DNA from: Ceratodon purpureus
Taxonomy: Eukaryota; Streptophyta; Bryopsida; Pseudoditrichales; Ditrichaceae
Length of the DNA stretch: 64,000 nucleotides
Reading direction: 5' to 3'
Assembly: GCA_014871385.1 (NCBI GenBank)
Contig: CM026426.1
Location: 633,201 to 697,200, forward strand
Shown here piece by piece: positions 35,086 to 45,899 of this stretch. The position numbers and the translations under genes were made by a program. The number at the start of each line of letters is the position of its first letter. The first letter of the stretch is position 1. The notes beneath the pieces are model-generated. The model did not search any database and had not been told where the DNA came from. It saw only the letters and a list, made by a program, of their open reading frames with translations.

Positions 35086-36136
35086 CGCCCTGATCGGCCA
35101 TTCCTTAGAAACGTCTGGATCGGCTCTACTTCCATTGGATAGAAGTAGAAGACATCGTCGGCGGACCGCCGATAGGGTCGACGGAAAGTGTCCCCGCAGA
35201 CGGAGAGAACTGTATCCGCCGACAACGAAGACGACTCGGCGGGCAGCCGACGCGGATTGTACAACTCGGAGTGTGCACAGAAATAGTATCCGCCGACGAA
35301 GACGGACACGTCCGCCGACAGAAATAGCAGGGGACCTTTCGTGAAAAGCAGTATGGTGTCCTCTAACCTGTCCAATCAGAGACTCCTCTCAACCGTCCAA
35401 TCAAAAACGATAGACGAAGACAACTGAAACGGCAACAGAAGGTGCTGGACAGTTACGCACATACCTGAATAATATCGGTCCTCTCAAGAAACGTGTGCGT
35501 GAGGAGCACTCTCAGAGGGAATCGAAAGTGCAATGACAGAAATAGAATGAAGCATGCGCATCTAACGGGGGGTTAGTTTTGAATTCCAAGGAGTACAGAA
35601 TTGGCGCCAGAATCGAATTCAATTTTGCGGGCCTTGAACAGATCAAGATCCCATCATGGCGGCAAGATACTCCCGTCCTCATAGAACAATGTTAATTCAT
35701 TATTACAAATTTGAACGTGGCGATTGGAGCAGCTGTCACATCACATGCCCACGCCAACATGACTTGGTGAAGATTCAAAAAAAGTCAAAACACGTCCCAT
35801 CAACATCCTATGTGGCGTGATGGGACGGATGTTAGGGATGACCATCCATGCATGGATGGTATGTACATGGCCATACGTCATGACCCATCAGGCGTGACGA
35901 TTCAGTCTCGGAAGGTGGAAGTCTGCAGGGTATACACCTGACATTTCCTCCTCATTTCCAGCCTTCTCTTTTCCAGCTCTCTTTTGTCCTCTTCTTAGCG
36001 CTCCGCAGAGGTCGCGTCGGCTGCTAGGGTTTCCTGCGTCGGCTGCTAGAATTCAGGGCGTCGACTCCTTCACCTGCGCGCGTCGGGTGCCGTACTCGGA
36101 TCATCTGCCGACGGTGAAAAGCCATCCGCCGACGAC
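35086..36136. promoter_or_regulatory. Divergent intergenic region of element A
   Basis: The minus-strand DUF7869 gene and the plus-strand multi-exon gene are read away from this stretch. It contains two full element palindromes (35157-35173, 35235-35252), isolated TCCGCCGAC half-sites near 35190-35320 and 36120, and a pyrimidine-rich part near 35935-36000. Core promoters are expected here, but I cannot fix a TATA box or start site. Confidence 0.45.
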
Positions 36137-36168
36137 ATGGCTGCCTCCCAGAGTGGGTAAGTTGCCCC

Positions 36169-36440
36169 GTCGGCTGTCCGCCGACGCCACCCCTTCATGA
36201 GTCATTCAAGTTTCTGTTTTCTCATTTGGGTTTGTCCCCCCCATCGGCTGTCCGCCGACGCCACCCCTTCTTGAGTCATTCAAGTTTCTGTTTTCTCATT
36301 TGGGTTTGTTCCCCCCGTCGGCTGTCCGCCGATGGGGTGGGAGTGTCCATCCCCTTCGTCAGCTGTCCGCCAATGGAGTGGGAGTGTCCATCCCCCTCGT
36401 CGGCTGTCCGGCGATGGAGTGGGACTCTGATGGTCTAATC
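36169..36440 (+). repeat. Tandem repeats that each begin with the element A palindrome
   Basis: The palindrome GTCGGCTGTCCGCCGAC or a variant starts at 36169, 36243, 36317, 36358 and 36399. The first two units are 74 bp long and share the segment GAGTCATTCAAGTTTCTGTT. The next two are 41 bp with GTGGGAGTGTCCATCCCC. The array follows a possible short first exon (ATG 36137, donor GTAAGT at 36157). Confidence 0.85.
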
Positions 36441-37910
36441 TTGTGATTCTGATTAGTCAAGGCGATGGTCGACCTCACCGCAAAACCAAATAGGTTACGG
36501 TGGCTCTGTGACAAGGTTGTTGATCCTGAAGGAACAATAGTTGCACGGGGCTTGAAACCGAGGGTGACATTCCTCGCTGATTTCAAGATAACGGTGTAGG
36601 GCGTCACCTGGCATGACACTCCCACGTCACTGGGCTTCGTGACCAAAATAGGTCAGAAGCAAATGGCAGGTGGACCAAGATACGAGATTATTGGAGCCAA
36701 GGAATGCAAGGATAAGAACAACGTGTGCTTGGTGATTGCATCGGTTCTTGTGGTGGAGGGGAATCCAGTGGACTGCTTCGCGGTTGTAATTCCGGCTAAG
36801 AAGTGCATGGACAGCTTGTGCTCCAAGGAAATACAGGAAGCGGCTCCTTGGGGCAGGGGCGAGAACACTACCGTAGGCGCTGACGACATACTCGACGTGA
36901 TTGATACGCTCGGAGACAAAGTCATGGAAGAAAAGACGAAGAACTTGGTTAAGCCTTCACCAAAGAAAAGAGGCGGCCGCAAGTCTGCTGTAGAAGCGGG
37001 CAGCGGTACAGTCACCCCCGAGACCGGAGAGACACAGGCAACAGGAGAGTCATCGAGAAAGAAGAAGGGAAAGGCAGCGGCTGCTGAGGGCGAGGGTGGG
37101 AGACAGAAGAAAGGTGGGAAGAAGGAAGAGAAAAAGCAGACCGTGACGGAAGCTCTCATGCTCGCAAACAATCTCACTTCCAAAACAAAGGACACCGACG
37201 TCCTTGCTATGTACCAGACGTTGGAGGAGGGACTTGGGCATTGCTCCCCCAACGGGCAACGTGCCTTTCCTTGTCAGATTCCATATGACAGGATACACAT
37301 AGCTCCCGATACATTTAAGTACAGAGCGATATTCAGGAAGAGGCAGGATCAGATAAGTCTTTTCTACAAAGGACTAGGAGCAATTCGGAAGAAGCCCGAG
37401 TTGTACTGCCTTCCTATGAGTGGTGACCCCAGAGTAAAGGATCCAATGACGGGCGAGATTATTAAGCTTAAAGGCTTGGAAGCACTTCTTAGACCTTTGC
37501 CAGCCCTAAATATCAAGTATTCGTATAAACAGGCTGATGGCACACAGAAGGAGGTACCTTGTTATGAAGATGAGCTCATCCACTGGTACATAATTGGGGC
37601 CAGCACACGTTTGAGGCTTGTCGAGAACTGGGAGAGAAGGAACCATTGGACTCTCCTATGCGGCAGTATTACCTTAACCACGATATCATTCATGTATGGT
37701 CTGATGACGAGGATACCCTCATCAAGGTCTCTAACGCATTAAACATCGAGGTGAAGGATAAAGTCGCCGAAGTAAGTTTTAGGTCCCAGCTGGAGAAGAT
37801 GCGCGCCAAATGGATCGAGAGGGGGAGGATTGACAAGAAAGCTGACTTCAACGCATGGAAGGTAAGTCACATCTTCCTCTTTTCCTGTTGTTTACATGTA
37901 GTTGAAAGTC

Positions 37911-37927
37911 GTCGGCGGCCCGCCGAC
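37911..37927. repeat. Element A palindrome inside an intron
   Basis: GTCGGCGGCCCGCCGAC, about 50 bp after the GTAAGT donor. It is followed by GCTCA, as is the copy in the next intron at 39373-39389. Confidence 0.85.
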
Positions 37928-39372
37928 GCTCACGTGGTTTTCCGTATTGTAATTGTGGGATTTATTTATCAATGTCATTTTCTTCTTCCTTGCAGGAGTT
38001 CTGCAAGGAGTACCTCAGTCCGATTCTCGGAAAGTCCCCTATAGCCCAAACCATCAAGCTGCCCTTAGTCTTTGTATCTGACGAAGCAAACAACGAGTAG
38101 CAACTAGTCTTCAACGCCTGGGAGGAGGGGAGGATCATTGGGGAGGACGGTTTAAAACCAGGATTTCCCCTAAAGCCAGCCCGCCGAGACATAACGCTGA
38201 ACGACATGGAGTGGGTGATCGGTCTTCGGGACCACGAATGCAAGAGGCTGGCCGAGGAAATTGTGGACCTTAAAGTGTACCTCAAGGTCACTGGGAAAGA
38301 GGTGGTTCAACGAGATGGAACATCATTGCAGAATTGGTGTCAGCATGTGAAATACGAGTGTGCTGTCCAAAACGAGCTCATGTGCATTTACAAGGGCTTC
38401 GCACTTAAGAAACCAGGGACTGGGAAGCATATTGAGTGGAGCTTGGATGACTGGAATTCCCTTGAAGTCGAGAAGGGGTTCAATGATACAATGGTTAGTA
38501 ATATTCGAGCTGACTTGGAAGATAGTCCTGAGGGGAAGGAGTGGCTTAGGGAAGAAATCATCCGCTCAGGCCGTCGTACGGGGCAACACCCGAATTCTTC
38601 AAGGGCATTGTGCAGAAGTATTGGAAGTCGGATGTGGACCAGTCTTCGCAGTCGTCTGTACAATTCGATGCCCAAATTGCACATGACTTGGGTGAAGTGT
38701 GCACAACTCTTGACGTTTGCGAAGCATTCTCCTTTGACAAGGCGCAGTAAGAGATGTTCGTAGTCTTTGGCTACGATCGAGCGGGAAAGGAGATGCCGAA
38801 CTTGCGACATAAAGACATTCTAAGCGTCCCTGAGAGGATTCACCGTGACGTGGAGGAGCAGGTCATTCATGTGGGTGGAGAGGGAGAAACAACTAAGGTA
38901 AATAAGCTTGTCACCCCATCCTTGTGGCTACTCGATGCTGAGTCCAATTACAATCTTCAAGGCGTGTCAAGGCTGACGGGTAGTTCGTGGACTGTGCATA
39001 CTATGCAATACTTCTCCGATAGTTCCGCCGGGTTTCAAAGGAGTTCTCTCATTGACTCTAGGCCCAATGTTCATGTGTCCATTATGTATCCATAAACAAC
39101 GCCCGTGGATGCATGAAATACCCTCTCGGACTTCACTGGTTTGAAATGGCCGCTTCCTCCCTATGTGGATGAAGGAGTAGACGGTCTTGGGGAGGATTGG
39201 TCTAATGGAGACTGCCACGCTAGTTACTCTTACCTCCAATCTCTTCTGGAGAAAGCGATGCAGTTAGACGACGTTCGGGTGATCAATTGCTGGGGAGGTG
39301 GGAACGTCACGGCCCTCGCTCTGGTAAGTCACTGCTGTCTCTTCTAGTGCCTTCGCTGTTTGCTTACCGATC

Positions 39373-39389
39373 GTCGGCGGGCAGCCGAC
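39373..39389. repeat. Element A palindrome inside the next intron
   Basis: GTCGGCGGGCAGCCGAC followed by GCTCA, between donor GTAAGT at 39324 and acceptor TTCTGCAG at 39457. Position and flank match the copy at 37911. Confidence 0.85.
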
Positions 39390-41277
39390 GCTCATTGCAT
39401 CCTATGTGTTTCTTAGGTACAAGATTTCCTTAACCGTTTCGTCTTGTTCTTCTGCAGAAAAACCATTTGACAGTAATAGAGATCGTGCGTACCAAGGAAG
39501 AGAGATTCCAAGCACACTGTCGGGTTCGGAATATGACGTTCATTCCGGGCGTATATAACGTGCCCCTCGAAGCTCCAGTTCAGAACACGCACTCTGGGGC
39601 CCGGCCGACTGTCCCCGCCTCTGCTAGAGCCAGGACTGGCACTCTCACGCCTGCCGACTTCCGTGTGAATGCGGAGGAGGCCCATTTGGTCAAGAAGTGT
39701 GGATGTATGGGTTCAAGGAAGACTGCAGGGGTTCCTTCACAGAATTTTCTGGACCCCGACGACGACGACGAGGAGCCATATGTACCCGGCCCAGACGTTG
39801 AAGCTGAAGCTTACCTTCCAACTGGAGATGCTGAGGAACAGGTAAGATACGACGACGACCAAGCTGAAGCTCGCATTCCAACTAGGGATGCAGAGGTAGA
39901 GGAGAGATACACGGAGTACTTAGACTATGAACCAGAACCCGACGTGGTACCACTGGAAGATTCGAATCCTCGTTACGTAAACCCACCGTTGTCGCAAGTT
40001 ATAGGGGAGCAAGGAACTGTCTCCCTCGGCTTCGATAATAATTCTCCTACAATACATGAGCTGGAGACTCTGTCCGCCAAGCCAGTACTTGACCTAGAAC
40101 AGGCGGGGCCTCCAAAAAAGATGCAGGTTCCTCTAGCATCGAGGCCTAACCAAGAACTAGTTGTCCGTGTCCATAAACCAACCCAGGAGCCTGCAATGAG
40201 CATTAGAGGGCATCTTCCTCCTGCTGCCAACGGCGGGCAGCCGACGGCAGACGAGCAAACCTCATCTAACTCCACTGCCAAGTCGAAGTGCAGACCCAGT
40301 GCAGTTCTGGAGCAGGGACCTCCACCTCTGAATTCAGTTCACATAGCCCGGGAACAGGCTAGTACTCAGGTACACGATCCGGTGCTGAAGTACTTTCTGG
40401 TTCTGGATATTAATGGCCTGCTATAAGTCCAGACAAAGAGTGGCACTAGGTGGAATACTAAAACTAGATCGAGTTTAGAGAAGTTCCTAGAGTTCTGCCT
40501 AGACAATTTCGAGGTGGTCTTGTGGAGCTGCGTACAGGAAAAGAGGTTTGAGATACTGTGGAAAGTGTTGCAGGAGCGCTCTCCTTGTGTAGATGCTGAA
40601 GTGCGCTACAAGTTCGACTAGAGTTTCTGCGAGACTTGCGTACATAAGGCTGGTAGGGAGTTTTAACTGAAGAGACTCCAGACCCTCTTCGACCTCGATG
40701 ACGGTCTGAAGGGGACGGCGCCGTCTTCAATTAACACTCTCTTGGTTAATGATTCCCCTTATAAGAATGTCGCAAACACTCCTTGGAACGCTGTGCACCC
40801 TACACCATATACCTTAGATTCGAAGGAGTCGGAAAATAAGAGGAATTATCTGGTTGGAGAATTGATTCCTTGGCTTACAAGATTGAAAGAATCCAAACTC
40901 CTCGTGCCCGAGTACTGCCAGAAACACTCCAAATTTGGTCACGGTCATCTGTTTCCGGGGGATGAAGCTTATAGTCTCTTTTCTCCACACATTGATTGCC
41001 CTAAACGAAAGAGAACATAGGAGAAGTAGAAACTGTTTTAGAGAACATGCACATGATTCAGTTGGCTGCCCGCCGATGGGATCTTCATGTATTTAGACTT
41101 TTACAGTAAATAAAGTTTTCCTCCTTTTAAGTATATGAGAACGGAACTCAGTGTCGAGACTGTATATTCTGTCGTGGATGTCTTATTGTATCTCCTATTG
41201 TACGCCAGAGTATGTATGAATTGTGAACACGTAATTGACCGCCGCTGTTTACTTGGAATTTGTCCTTCACTGTTCAG

Positions 41278-42375
41278 GAATCACTGGAGGATGACGCCAG
41301 AGTTGAAGTGCACTAGGGACCTTCCCTCTTTAATATGCTCTTGGAGCAGTACCCAACATCTCTTGATGGTGATGCTCTCAAAGAAAAGTCTTCGGGAGCG
41401 GAAGCCGAGAAAGAAAGTGATGGAGAGGACGCGTACGACTATCCTGTCGGCGGACCACCGACGCTGTCTGCTGGACATAGCTCCCGCCGGTGTGCTATGG
41501 CTTCCACCTTGTTCGTCGAGACCAACGTTGGGATCCCGCGCACCGGTTCCCCGCAAACTGATTCCGTCAGTGTCAGCACTGATATTATCCCGCGTAATAT
41601 TGAGGTACCTCTCCAACGATACTACCTTGTCCTTGACATTAAGGGATTGCTCATTGCGGAGCACCACGGGTATATTGGTGATGACCGAAAGACAAAAATT
41701 CATATCCGGGCTAGACCTGGACTTCTTTCATTTCTAGAGTTCTGCACGGCAAATTTCGAGGTAGTCTTTTGGTCCACGGTTTCTGATAAGAATCTCGATC
41801 GTCACTACCATAAGCTGTTAGCCATTCATCCTTTGCTCACGAGCAATTACAGACGCCTTCCAGGATATTGGTGCAATATCTTGACAAGAAATAATTCTAA
41901 TGGAAAACGGGAGTACTTGTTGAAGCGTTTGGATAGACTTTTCTGCGACACTAGGCTACTGGCTCGATCAAGCGCCACTGTCCAGAATACCCTACTGGTA
42001 GACGACCGGCCTTATAGGAATGTACTTAATCATCCATTTAGCGCTGTCCATCATAATTCTTTCTTCTGGGACTCTGCAGAGTGCAAAGAACCTCAATCCA
42101 CCCCCAATTCCTATTTAACTTGGGTAGTTACACCATTCCTTCTAGGACTTAAGAAGTCTGGATTGGATGTCCAGGAGTATTGTAGGAAGAATTCTAGCAT
42201 GGGGAAGCCACGTCTTTTTCCAGAGTCTCGCGAATACCAGAAGTATAGGGAGGTTATTCCTTCTCATGCATGCGGGTTTGACGTCGCGGGTAATGCTGGA
42301 TCTTGGTTTGTGAATTTACCTCGTCCTCCGGAGGCCCCTGGTAGTTCCATCGTCGGCGGGCAGCCGACTGATTAG
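41278..42375 (+). pseudogene. FCP1/NIF-like HAD gene, copy 2
   Basis: An exon begins after TTCAG at 41277 (ESLEDDARVEVH). It meets TAG 41314-41316 and then stays open for 346 codons from 41335 to TAG 42373-42375. The HAD domain has YYLVLDIKGLLIAEH near residue 93, LSFLEFCTANFEVVFWSTVS near 125 and NTLLVDDRPYRNVLNHPF near 218, typical of FCP1/NIF-like proteins. DIK replaces the catalytic DxD, so phosphatase activity is not expected. Palindromes are translated as VGGPPT near the start and as VGGQPTD just before the stop. It follows copy 1 on the same strand and may be a separate gene or a further exon set. Confidence 0.7.
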
Positions 42376-42726
42376 AGCCTATACAAGCGGCGCTATTTGT
42401 TAAAAAAATCACATATGATACTCTACACTCTTTAGTTAAATACGCTAAGACTGTTCCCTTTCTGAACTTCCCTGCACCACACATTTGTTTCCAGTGCTGC
42501 AGTTCGATACTTCTTTTTGTAGATCCATGCATGAGATTTCCCTTGCTGCACATTTACCTTTGAGGTTTCTTCAATGCATCGATTTGTCGGCGGGTCGCCG
42601 ACGACTTTGAATGTAGTCCATTTTTTCCATATACTTCCTCCTGTTCCTTGATTTCCTTCACTGATTGCACTTCATATTCTTCAAGGTTCCTCGTTTTATT
42701 TCAAATGCCTTCACGGTCCACCCCAT

Positions 42727-43365
42727 CATGTTAAGAAATGTATTGTCCTAGGCGTCAATGGCCTTCTTTACTATGTGGATCTCAATATACCTGCTTTTCC
42801 ATGGGATACGCATCGGAATGTAGTGCAGCGCCCAGGTTTGAAGAAGCTTTTTGACATGCTTTTCTTGCATTTCCATGTTGGTCTGTGGTCAAAGATGCCC
42901 TCGGGAGAACTGAAGCCTTTACTCACACATATTCTGCCGGCCGGTGTAATGGAGAGGCTGTCCTTCGTGTATAGCAGAAGTGACCTTATCGACCGGGAGA
43001 ATTTCCCCTGGAGTTATAAGACGTTAGGTCAAGTTTGCTCCAAGGTACAGTCTCGTAACGTCTGCAAACTAGATCAGGTGCTATTTGTGGATGTTGACCC
43101 GAGGTCATTGAGGAAGACACCAAACTGTATGTGCTACATTCCTTGGCCTTTTTAGGGTCATCTAAATTTTCCGAACGATGACGGCGTTATACCTAACATT
43201 GCTACAAATATCCTTCCTGTGGTATATCCCTTGCACAAGTTCGGATCTGTACCGGAGTATATGGCGCAGGCAAGGAGGTCGGGGCAAGTGCACTGGGCAA
43301 TTGATGCTGCGAGAAAGTTTGGACGTGCACGAGTGGACTGGACTGAAGTTTGCTGGGACTGAGTT
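42727..43365 (+). pseudogene. FCP1/NIF-like HAD gene, copy 3
   Basis: The frame reads CIVLGVNGLLYYVDLNIPAF, then RPGLKKLFDMLFLHFHVGLW and LDQVLFVDVDPRSLRKTPN. At 43153-43155 a TAG falls inside a segment that aligns with the region B copy (WPF-GHLNFPNDDGVIPNIA here, MPW-GEMTLPNASNVIPNLA there). Coding-like sequence then continues to TGA near 43361. The first catalytic Asp is replaced (LGVNG), making it even less enzyme-like than copies 1 and 2. It is the last gene before the right end of element A. Confidence 0.65.
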
Positions 43366-43923
43366 AAGCGGACTTTTTCGCCTACAAGTTCCACTTCTTC
43401 CCTCCTCCTGACCAACAGAACACCTTCCATCGGCTGCCCGCCGACTTGGTCGATCCGTTGGTGCGGCCTTCAAATATATGATTTACTCATTGACCTTACG
43501 GCTATGCTTTCAGGGAAATAGTTCCCCGAGTAGGTTATAATGTGATAGGATTTACGTCAACTTGGTACATAGAGGTGGATGTAGACTTAATGTTGTAGGA
43601 CTTAATGATTCAAAGTGCTACGGGACTAGTTAGTTTAGCGTGTTCTGTTATCGGCGGGATGCCGACTCTGTATTGTACATTTCAATACTGATTCAACATG
43701 ATATTCTTTAAAGTATTCATTGTAACTCTTATTCTGCATCATATGTCGCAATCTTCGGTTTCATATATCCATCACTGGCAAATTCCGCCCATGTACATAT
43801 CGATGTCCACTTTTGCATTCCATATTTTCTGGTATTCATGTACTCTGATAGTGTTCATCCGTGGTCTCCATCCATCGGCGGTCCGCTGAGTTCAGATTGG
43901 CCATTTCCGAATTCTAGACTTTT

Positions 43924-43952
43924 TTTTGTCCAGAATTACCTAAATATCCCTT
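43924..43952 (-). repeat. Right terminal inverted repeat of element A
   Basis: TTTTGTCCAGAATTACCTAA continuing to ATATCCCTT. Its complement matches the left end at 26 of 29 positions. AAAT follows at 43953-43956. Confidence 0.75.
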
Positions 43953-45086
43953 AAATAAAAACAAATCCCTACTTCATGGAAAACTAGCCTGGCGGTTTTA
44001 CTATACAAAAAAGGTGATCCATCACAACTAACAAATTATAGACCAATTGAATTAGCTAACACCATATACAAACTCTATACAAGTACATTAACCTTCATCT
44101 TCTTGGCCTACGGCAAAAGACAGCAAATATTACACGACAGCCAAGAAGAATTTAGAGCAGACAGAGGAACATCCAAACACGCACAATTTACAAACCAAGA
44201 CATATACATCCTCTACATTGACTTCAAAAATGCCTTTGGATCAATCGAGTATGCCAGACTGTTAGCCGTAATGGAAGATCCTGGATATCCTGCCGATGCC
44301 ATAAATCTTATTGAAAATATTTACTCACAATCTACCACCATATTCTCCGGGGAACACTTTGGAAAAAGCCAACCAATCCCAATATAAAGAGGTACAATCC
44401 AAGGAGATACATTCAGCCCCTAATTATTTATCATATTCCTTGAACCTCTTCTCTGATAGCTACAACAAGGCGATAATGGATACACCTTTGGAACATCCAA
44501 GATAAAAATATCCTCCGTAGATTGTGTAGATGACTTAGCAGCAATTGCCAATAGGTTAACATCACTACAAATCCAATTAAATAAATTAGATAAATTTTGT
44601 GAATGGGCCAGAATGGACTTTGGAATTTCCAAATGTGTAGGAACTGGTTCCTTGAATAAATCCAAAATGACTCCTGTAGCATACAAAGCCTCAATCCTAG
44701 CCACTAATATAAACTTTTGAAATGAGGTAATTCCAGTACTAGACCAACATAAGCCATACAAGTACATTGGAATAAACCTTGCACCATCCCTAAAATGGAA
44801 AACACAAGTTAACACCACCATTGCCAAAGTCATCAAACAATGCCAAGCCCTTGCAGCCTGCCCGACCCTTATGAAACAAAAATTTAATATGGTAAATACA
44901 ATAATTCATGCGGGAATTGCGCACAGCTTCTATGCCATACCATACTCTATACGAGCTATCAAAAAAATTGACGAAAATATTATTGCACTTCAGAAAACAG
45001 TATATGGATTACCAAAATGCACATCCATTAATAGCCACATAACTCCCTCACGATCTACTTGGCATAAAGATGCCACATTTAAGTAA
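43953..45086 (+). pseudogene. LINE non-LTR retrotransposon, reverse transcriptase portion
   Basis: Starting in the frame left at 20363, it reads SWKTSLAVLLYKKGDP, NYRPIELANTIYKLY, YIDFKNAFGSIEYARL (first catalytic Asp), RGTIQGDTFSP and VDDLAAIA. The last stands where the catalytic FADD or YVDD would be. Thumb sequence follows to DATFK at about 45084. In-frame stops and frame changes are scattered through it. It ends abruptly at the start of region B, before any 3' tail, so the LINE was truncated or interrupted again there. Confidence 0.8.
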
Positions 45087-45416
45087 ATTTTGACTTAAAG
45101 GTGAAAACCGGACCTCTGACACACTTCCGAAATGAAAGGAAGACCGTGGGATCACACCATGATATCGTGTGTTGTAGGACAAAAATGGACTAGATATTGG
45201 TTTTCAGTCGAAGTCTAGACAATGTTGCACAATGAACTCAAGAAATATTTATCGAAGGATAAGTTTGTTTATAGAAGGTGCTAGTGGGATCCTACAATCT
45301 ACCATCACTACGTAACACTCTTTCAATGTGCCACCTAACAATCAGTCTACACTTAAATTTTTCTTCTTTCTAATTTCTCCGCAGGTACTCCCTTACGGAG
45401 GCAAACTAAACGGAAG

Positions 45417-45899
45417 CTACATTTTTGCAAGGTTAGGAATTACATTTGATGCGTTCGGCAATGTCATTTCACCACTCCACGGCATTGGAAAGTAGCACGC
45501 TAGGTCTCCATTGAAGACATGCCTCATTGGCTGGTCACCAACCATCAGAGTTTTGTCTGGACGACGGAAGTGTTTTTTTTTCTCATCAATTGCGAGTCTC
45601 CCCAACTCCTTGTCACAAAAAGGATACAAATACGGCCTTGAACACTTGTTTTGTTCATAACAAAAAAACAACCTTGACTTGATCTCATCGGGTAGAAGAT
45701 ATTGAAGAACCTTCCTTAGTCGTGCAGGGGCCATGGAGGACCATATACCAAATTTGAAGTTGTTGAGAAGTATTCTAAAGGATTCCAGAAGAGCGGGACG
45801 AACCATAATGTTGCTTGGATTGAAGCGACAGGGGGTGCACTTGATATATTGCTCAAAACAAAGCAATTCGTTAACAGACAACACAATAACCATCCTCAA
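45417..45899 (-). pseudogene. FCP1/NIF-like HAD relic in region B (like element A copy 3)
   Basis: The frame from about 45899 reads VIVLSVNELLCFEQYI (the place of the DxD motif, lost), RPALLESFRILLNNFKFGIW, KVLQYLLPDEIKSRLFFCYE, DKTLMVGDQPMRHVFN and YFPMPWSGEMTLPNASNVIP, ending at TAG 45417-45419. It aligns along its length with copy 3 of element A at 42727-43230, including the missing catalytic acid. It is probably an exon of a longer minus-strand gene. Confidence 0.65.

Larger units (their letters stand above)
36465..41020 (+). pseudogene. Multi-exon element A gene ending in FCP1-like HAD copy 1
   Basis: From ATG 36465 the frame reads AMVDLTAKPNRLRWLCDKVV, passes TAG 36597-36599, and has a Lys-rich linker near residues 165-225. 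It shifts frame near 37640 and ends at donor AAG/GTAAGT (37862). Exon 2 runs from 37996 (EFCKEYLSPILGK) to donor CTG/GTAAGT (39324), with TAG 38098-38100, TAA and TGA near 39093-39113, and a frame change near 38575. Exon 3, from 39458, is acidic and disordered, then carries the FCP1/NIF-like domain (YFLVLDINGLL, FLEFCLDNFEVVLWS, NTLLVNDSPYKNV) at 40381-41020, with three stops one C-to-T change from Gln codons. FCP1 phosphatases need DxDx(T/V); here it is DIN, so it is probably catalytically dead. Both introns carry the element palindrome. Function unknown. Confidence 0.65.
20364..43952. mobile_element. Giant TIR element A, 23.6 kb, inserted in a LINE and carrying a nested gypsy
   Basis: The left end AAGGGGTATTTAAGTAATTA and the complement of the right end AAGGGATATTTAGGTAATTC agree at 26 of 29 positions. 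AAAT flanks both ends, and both flanks are halves of one LINE in the same frame. Inside are an unrecognised gene near 21.5 kb, a DUF7869 gene on the minus strand, a divergent multi-exon gene ending in an FCP1-like domain, and two more FCP1-like copies. About 24 copies of GTCGGCGGGCAGCCGAC or its variants lie outside the nested gypsy. Without the gypsy the element is about 14.9 kb. DUF7869 proteins are common in repetitive DNA and are my best candidate for the mobility protein, but this is inference. No known superfamily is assigned. Confidence 0.75.

Noticed and set aside
36137..36156. Start codon and first short exon MAASQS before the tandem array
   Set aside because: ATG and a GTAAGT donor are good, but joining to the visible acceptor puts the next exon out of frame, so I used ATG 36465 and only mention it as possible.
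242..43155. A changed nuclear code with TAA and TAG read as glutamine, as in some ulvophyte algae
   Set aside because: It would explain many internal stops, but TGA also interrupts frames (1212, 24958, 25855, near 33790, near 39111) and several genes carry frameshifts. Ordinary decay by C-to-T change explains all of it.
20364..43952. piggyBac-type TTAA insertion for element A
   Set aside because: TTAA is present at the right end (43951-43954) but the left flank reads ATAA, and a TTAA target would put the LINE halves out of frame, while AAAT keeps them in frame.
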